Position numbers and translations under genes: made by a program. Positions 26,154-28,966 of a DNA stretch of 28,966 bases are shown piece by piece (position 1 is the first letter of the stretch; each line of letters starts with the position of its first letter). The DNA is from a virus. The stretch is from IMG/VR virus record IMGVR_UViG_3300029908_000112, positions 1-28,966 of that record; one strand, 5' to 3'. A model generated the notes under the pieces. It was not told the DNA's origin. It worked only from the letters and a program-made list of their open reading frames with translations, and made no database searches.

Positions 26154-26354
26154 TTGGTTTATATTAAAAGAAAGTGTGATACACGTGCTTTTCGAAAAGC
26201 ATGGAAGCCGGGTAAGTATATTATATTGAATCCGGGTTCAAATAAGATTTTGTCTTTTATTGAACTTAAATATGATGAAGAAAATCGCCTTGGTGCTCCG
26301 TGGACACCTACACGATGTGATTTAATTGAAAACGATTGGGAGATATTATTGTGA
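26154..26354 (+). CDS. Short protein with a Tad2 (DUF2829)-like C-terminus, 66 aa, TTG start
   Basis: The C-terminal part APWTPTRCDLIENDWEILL closely follows the W-x-P-(S/T)-x-x-D-(I/L)-x-x-x-D-W-(E/x)-(V/I) tail that ends DUF2829 proteins, a family that includes Tad2, the anti-Thoeris sponge that binds gcADPR signals. The first half (TRAFRKAWKPGKYIILNPG) matches their basic strand region. Normal Tad2 is longer, about 90-100 aa, with an N-terminal FxEALxxLKxGxxVxR part; that is missing or in another frame here (an ATG at 26132 is out of frame). The TTG start lacks a good ribosome site. Low certainty. Confidence 0.45.
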   Translation: MVYIKRKCDTRAFRKAWKPGKYIILNPGSNKILSFIELKYDEENRLGAPWTPTRCDLIENDWEILL

Positions 26355-26536
26355 TTTTACTTGTAGTTATTTTGTGGTTACTCTTGGGATTTTCTCTTAT
26401 TATGATTGATTTTGATAAATCGAATCGAGTCCCATCTGTAATGATACATATTTTGTATCTTATATTTGGGCCGTTTGTGTGGAGTTTTTGTTTCTTTATT
26501 CTTCTCATTTCAGTGGTGAAGGAGCTTAATAACTAA
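26351..26536 (+). CDS. Two-helix membrane protein, 61 aa, GTG start
   Basis: The GTG at 26351 overlaps the previous stop (GTGA), with GGGAG eight bases upstream. Hydrophobic runs ILLVVILWLLLGFSLIMI (residues ~1-18) and ILYLIFGPFVWSFCFFILLI (~34-53) suggest two membrane spans with a basic turn DKSNR between. Small phage membrane proteins of this shape include holins, but no functional proof is visible. TAATG overlap with the phosphoesterase gene. Confidence 0.6.
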   Translation: MILLVVILWLLLGFSLIMIDFDKSNRVPSVMIHILYLIFGPFVWSFCFFILLISVVKELNN

Positions 26537-27114
26537 TGGCTGAAATTTATCTTGCAAGTGATCATCATTTCAACCACGCCAATATTCTGAAATTCCTCAA
26601 TCCAGATGGAACAAAACTTCGGCCAGACTTCTCTTGTCTTGATGAAATGAATGAAGAACTTATTAGGCGACATAATTCGGTAGTCGGTCAGTATGACCAT
26701 TTCTATTGTGGTGGTGATTTTGCCTTCGGACCAGCATTTAAAATTGGACCTATCATCTCCAGAATGAACGGTAAGAAGCGTCTGATTCTTGGTAATCACG
26801 ATGATGTGATTAAGCAGGAACTTTATAAGTATTTTGATAAGATTATGCTCTGGCGCGTATTCAGGGAAGAAAAACTGGTTGTAACCCACGTTCCAATCCC
26901 TGTAAGCCAGTTCAAAACTGCAGATGAAGTCAATCTTCATGGGCATCTTCATTCTGGAAAAATGATGGTAGACTCCGTTAAGTGGCCAGCAAAAGAAGAT
27001 CCACATTATATTTCAATGTGTGTGGAGCACACAAACTATACGCCGCTCCACATTACTGAATTTGTGAAAAGAATCGGGATTCCCGCTGTACGTCCGATGA
27101 ATTTGGTGCATTAG
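26536..27114 (+). CDS. Calcineurin-like metallophosphoesterase, 192 aa
   Basis: All motifs of the family are present in order: ASDHHFNH (D-x-H), CGGDFAFG (GD), LGNHDDV (GNHD), TTH-type VVTHVPIP, and NLHGHLHSGK (HGHxH). These coordinate two metal ions. Similar small phosphoesterases occur in many phages and may hydrolyse cyclic nucleotides, Ap4A or 3'-ended nucleic acids; the substrate cannot be told from sequence. Cytoplasmic, no signal. ATG 26536 overlaps the previous stop. Confidence 0.9.
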   Translation: MAEIYLASDHHFNHANILKFLNPDGTKLRPDFSCLDEMNEELIRRHNSVVGQYDHFYCGGDFAFGPAFKIGPIISRMNGKKRLILGNHDDVIKQELYKYFDKIMLWRVFREEKLVVTHVPIPVSQFKTADEVNLHGHLHSGKMMVDSVKWPAKEDPHYISMCVEHTNYTPLHITEFVKRIGIPAVRPMNLVH

Positions 27115-27176
27115 CATGTGTAGCATGTAATATAACAAATTCTTCTTGTATTGAGATTATTACAAGGGCAAGAGAT

Positions 27177-27323
27177 ATGGATTTATCTGAGGCTGCAAAA
27201 AAACATCAGGAAATGGTTTATTCACAAGTTGTTGTAACATTCCCTGAATGGGAGCCAATTGCAAGTTTAGAAAGAGGATTAATCACACCAGCACCGACTG
27301 TGTATCGGACGACAAGCGGATGA
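27177..27323 (+). CDS. Small hypothetical protein, 48 aa
   Basis: ATG 27177 has AAGGG eight bases upstream. The product reads MDLSEAAKKHQEMVYSQVVV then FPEWEPIASLERGL and TVYRTTSG, a helix followed by a strand-like segment. The same frame is open upstream, through a Cys-rich stretch (CVACNITNSSC), into the end of the phosphoesterase gene, so a longer protein with an unusual start is possible. Ends just before the tmRNA promoter. Confidence 0.5.
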   Translation: MDLSEAAKKHQEMVYSQVVVTFPEWEPIASLERGLITPAPTVYRTTSG

Positions 27324-27341
27324 AATAATTTAAAATAAGAG

Positions 27342-27370
27342 TTGACTTCTTAAGCTAGATATTGTATAAA
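27342..27370 (+). promoter_or_regulatory. Sigma70-like promoter of the tmRNA gene (TTGACT-17-TATAAA)
   Basis: -35 TTGACT (27342-27347), 17-nt spacer starting TCTTAAG, -10 TATAAA (27365-27370). The predicted start, about 27377, is a few nt before the tmRNA acceptor piece. Confidence 0.8.
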
Positions 27371-27372
27371 TA
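27365..27372 (+). promoter_or_regulatory. T4-type late promoter octamer TATAAATA
   Basis: It overlaps the -10 of the sigma70-like promoter, so the tmRNA might be transcribed in both phases. Confidence 0.4.
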
Positions 27373-27376
27373 ATAA

Positions 27377-27650
27377 TGAAACGATGACGTTGTTAAAGAA
27401 AAGGTAAGACGGGGTTTCAATACCCCCGCCTCCACCATAAACTCATTAAGGTGAGTTTAACTATGGGGGCGAACGGTTCGATTATCTTGGAAGAGAGCAA
27501 AAGAGTTTCCGGTAAGAAACGACCGCCAATCAGTTCAAAACCTGTAAATGTCAACGACAATTACAACACTGCAGAGTATGCACTAGCTGCATAACCCTAC
27601 TGGAGTTTGGCAGTTTTCTTAGCAACAGAAAAACTGCCGCCTATTTGTGA
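27377..27650 (+). ncRNA. ssrA: Permuted two-piece tmRNA (ssrA)
   Basis: The order is that of a circularly permuted tmRNA: the acceptor piece comes first (T-arm-like GGGGT-TTCAAT-ACCCC, acceptor strand CGCCTCC 27427-27433, discriminator A, CCA 27435-27437), then a joining hairpin TAAACTCA/TGAGTTTA (27438-27464), then the coding piece starting GGGGGCG (27465-27471), which pairs with CGCCTCC, followed by the conserved GGTTCGA. A pseudoknot (GTTTC/GAAAC with CGGT/ACCG, 27505-27525) precedes the tag reading frame, which encodes (V)NDNYNTAEYALAA and TAA (27550-27594). After it, GGCAGTTTT/AAAACTGCC forms a hairpin. The 3' end of the coding piece, and the 5' end, are estimates. tmRNA rescues stalled ribosomes and tags the protein for proteolysis. 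Confidence 0.92.
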
Positions 27651-27937
27651 TGCGAAAGTTCAGGAAGATTACACCATCTAGGTGTTGACAGGGATGTACG
27701 CGCTTCACACTTACGGTTCCATTCCCGGTAATGTTAGCTGCGGTGAAACATTTGAATTGAATGGATGGTAGGGTAATTTTGGTCCCTTATATCCAAATCG
27801 TAGGCAACAGCGTTAATGTTGTAAGCTGGAACAGCAGCAGCTTTAAGTGGAGTGGCGTCCACACTGGCTCGACCAATTTAAAGTTTTAGAACTAACAGGA
27901 AAATTAAATGGTTACTTCCTGTGAATGACAACAAGGT
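27651..27937 (+). other. Non-coding, highly structured stretch; possible first exon of a split gene
   Basis: No long gene. A short frame 27694-27771 reads MYALHTYGSIPGNVSCGETF and continues ELNGW before a stop; it could be an exon. Around it are many stems: TTCAC/GTGAA (27705-27745), GGATG/TATCC with AGGG/CCCT at 27763-27796, CAACA/TGTTG (27808-27824), GTGGA/TCCAC (27847-27862), TTGGTC/GACCAA and ACAGGAA/TTCCTGT (27897-27921). This may be the 5' part of an intron. Confidence 0.3.
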
Positions 27938-28022
27938 GTTGAGAGACTCGGTAAATCCTAACCATAGGGAACATCTAGTCAAGTTCTAAATCTACTTGAA
28001 GTTGGGATTGATAGTCCCAATG
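27938..28022 (+). other. Group I intron-like core (P7-P8-P9)
   Basis: GTTGAGAGACTCGG (27938-27951) resembles the group I R element and AACATCTAGTC (27970-27980) resembles the S element; GACT (27945-27948) and AGTC (27977-27980) form P7. CCTA/TAGG (27957-27968) could be P8, CAAGT/ACTTG (27980-27998) P9, and TTGGGA/TCCCAA (28002-28020) P9.1, followed by G28022 as a possible terminal G. P3-P6 and the 5' splice site are not convincing by eye. Confidence 0.35.
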
Positions 28023-28132
28023 ATACATTCTCTCCAGATAATATGTATTATGCTGAAATTATTAGTTCAGGTCATGAACGAGATTCATCTGGTGATCATG
28101 TAGTTTTATGGAAAAAAAAGAAAGAGATTTAA
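28023..28132 (+). pseudogene. Start-less coding segment, possible second exon
   Basis: The frame reads DTFSPDNMYYAEIISSGHER then DSSGDHVVLWKKKKEI and stop (28130-28132), with protein-like composition but no start codon with a ribosome site (the first ATG, 28043, would give 29 aa). It directly follows the intron-like region. It may be the second exon of a gene whose first exon is at about 27694, or the remnant of a truncated gene. Confidence 0.35.
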
Positions 28133-28660
28133 ATGACAACAATAGCACCAGTAAAGCCAGTAATTTGGCCACACGAAGATGTAAATGCTCTTAATGCATT
28201 TTATGGTAATCCAAGAGGTCGTAACGGTAATTCGTCACCAGCATGGGAATCCGCTAATTTAGTAACTTGGATTCCTCCTTATCCTATGTTTTATTCAGAT
28301 GAGGCAAAAACACCACTTAAGCGATTACGTGTTCATAAGAAGTGTTTAGACGCTTTTAACGCAGCCTTTAAAGAAGTTCTTGATACACTTGGTATTGAAT
28401 ATATCAAGGAGCATCGATTAGATATTTCTGGTGGATTATTTTGTTACCGCGTAGAACGTGGTGGTTCCAGATTATCAGTTCATTCATGGGCATGTGCCAT
28501 TGATATGGACCCCGGTCACAATCCTTTTCCACATCATTATGTTGCTGGTTGTAAAATGATTGATCCGAAGTTTGTGGCTATCTTAACCAAGCATGGATTC
28601 TGCTGGCGCGGCGCTGGAAATGACATAGATCCGATGCACTTCCAATGCGCTAGGCATTAA
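28133..28660 (+). CDS. M15-type peptidase (D-Ala-D-Ala/endolysin-like), 175 aa
   Basis: The zinc motif SVHSWACAIDMDP (His117, Asp124) and DPMHFQ (His169) are the M15 ligand set; an arginine region before (YRVERGGSRLS) fits the fold. It differs clearly from the other M15 protein at 1551, with a longer N-terminal segment containing WIPPYPMFYS. It may be an endolysin or a virion-associated peptidase acting on peptidoglycan cross-links. The start ATG 28133 follows AAAGAGATTTAA and abuts the upstream stop. Lies immediately before the gp33-like gene. Confidence 0.82.
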   Translation: MTTIAPVKPVIWPHEDVNALNAFYGNPRGRNGNSSPAWESANLVTWIPPYPMFYSDEAKTPLKRLRVHKKCLDAFNAAFKEVLDTLGIEYIKEHRLDISGGLFCYRVERGGSRLSVHSWACAIDMDPGHNPFPHHYVAGCKMIDPKFVAILTKHGFCWRGAGNDIDPMHFQCARH

Positions 28661-28664
28661 AATA

Positions 28665-28913
28665 ATGGCTAAGAAAGATAATAATATTACCCAACTCTTC
28701 GGAAAGAATGCTTTTTCCGAAGAAGTTGAAGAACTTGTTTGGATGAAAGATATCACTTATATGGAAGCGATTCTTGAGTGGTGTGATACGAATAAGATTG
28801 AAATTGAACAAATAGTAGGTTATATTAAAAGGGATTTAAATCTTAAAGCTTTATTGCAGATGGAAGGCGAAAAGGCCAATATGATTCAAAAAACTGCAAG
28901 GCTAGACTTTTGA
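28665..28913 (+). CDS. Late-transcription coactivator gp33-like protein, 82 aa
   Basis: The pattern FSEEVEELVWMKDITYMEAI, then LEWCDTNKIEIEQIV and a tail LLQMEGEKANMI matches T4 gp33 and its relatives (F-S-x-x-V-E-x-L-V…Y-x-E-A-I-L…C-D/E…I-E…E-A-E-x-x-N-x-L/I). gp33 bridges the sliding clamp and RNA polymerase at late promoters recognised by the sigma factor gp55. The six TATAAATA octamers in the window would be its targets. Length fits. Overlaps the next start by TGATG. Confidence 0.82.
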   Translation: MAKKDNNITQLFGKNAFSEEVEELVWMKDITYMEAILEWCDTNKIEIEQIVGYIKRDLNLKALLQMEGEKANMIQKTARLDF

Positions 28914-28966
28914 TGTTGACCATCTTTTTAATGCTGCTTTTCTCATATTTTCTTTTGATTCTTCCG
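28913..28966 (+). CDS. Partial membrane protein (5' end)
   Basis: ATG 28913 overlaps the gp33 stop. The 18 visible codons are strongly hydrophobic (LTIFLMLLFSYFLLILP), the start of a membrane segment or signal peptide. The gene runs out of the window. Confidence 0.5.
   Translation, partial: MLTIFLMLLFSYFLLILP

Noticed and set aside
1-28966. Long minus-strand open frames such as 8549-8962, 15020-15475, 17958-18479 and 26533-27006
   Set aside because: Each mirrors a well-supported plus-strand gene, lacks recognisable motifs and has no minus-strand ribosome sites or spacing of its own.
1-28966. A CRISPR array or insertion sequence
   Set aside because: No regularly spaced direct repeats, transposase or terminal inverted repeats were seen; mobile genes here are homing endonucleases.
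1-28966. Genome-wide UGA or UAG recoding suggested by the UCA-anticodon element
   Set aside because: Many well-supported genes end in UGA with tight overlaps to the next start, so the standard code is in use.

Overview
The window reads as a piece of a large, AT-rich, T4-like myovirus genome. Every gene I can support is on the + strand. Genes are tightly packed, often with 1-8 nt overlaps. The T4 relationship rests on a gp33-type late coactivator, a T4-type RNase H, an Rnl1-type RNA ligase, both halves of a T4-type polynucleotide kinase/phosphatase, a PhoH ATPase, a DUF6433 protein and six intergenic copies of the T4 late-promoter octamer TATAAATA. An alphaproteobacterial host is suggested by two things: a circularly permuted (two-piece) tmRNA gene of the alphaproteobacterial type with a tag ending in ALAA, and a secreted protein with an alphaproteobacterial-style PEP-CTERM sorting tail.

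Layout. 1-2570: small unknown genes, a papain-like cysteine peptidase, an M15 endolysin and a tail-lysozyme-like muramidase. 2570-3730: tRNA-Asn, a degenerate tRNA-like gene with a UCA anticodon, and small conserved proteins up to a terminator. 3740-5450: paralogous KOW/SH3-like proteins, two small genes broken at A-runs, and a glutaredoxin. 5460-9100: nucleic-acid repair and nucleotide genes (3'-phosphatase, deaminase, RNA ligase, 5'-kinase). 9110-11580: glycosyltransferase, alpha/beta hydrolase and two unknown genes. 11585-16214: replication and recombination block (RNase H split by a GIY-YIG endonuclease, DUF6433, HNH-AP2 endonuclease, PhoH, PD-(D/E)XK nuclease). 16215-19370: promoter-rich accessory genes (zincin, DUF932, winged-helix, Xre-type HTH) and a perfect 17-bp inverted repeat around a promoter. 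19370-23100: tRNA and structured-RNA island (Met, Glu, Ala, Ser, Val tRNAs plus several non-tRNA folds) mixed with exported proteins. 23100-27330: small membrane proteins and lipoproteins, a SLOG/DUF2493 protein, a SemiSWEET-like transporter, a possible Tad2-like protein and a phosphoesterase. 27340-28130: permuted tmRNA, then a group-I-intron-like region next to a start-less coding segment. 28133-28966: an M15 peptidase, gp33 and the start of a membrane protein.

How it may work together. The kinase, phosphatase and RNA ligase form a full RNA-repair set of the kind T4 uses to reseal tRNAs cut by host anticodon nucleases. The phage also carries at least six tRNAs, two of which (Glu, Val) have C instead of the near-universal U at position 33, and its own tmRNA for ribosome rescue. 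Together these suggest a phage well equipped to keep translating when the host attacks its RNA. A second theme is the envelope: four peptidoglycan-active enzymes plus several exported proteins. The most unusual signals are the permuted tmRNA, two consecutive H-type pseudoknots in the leader of the PEP-CTERM gene, that PEP-CTERM protein itself, and the C33 tRNAs. All functional statements come from reading motifs and base pairing by eye; no search or folding program was run.
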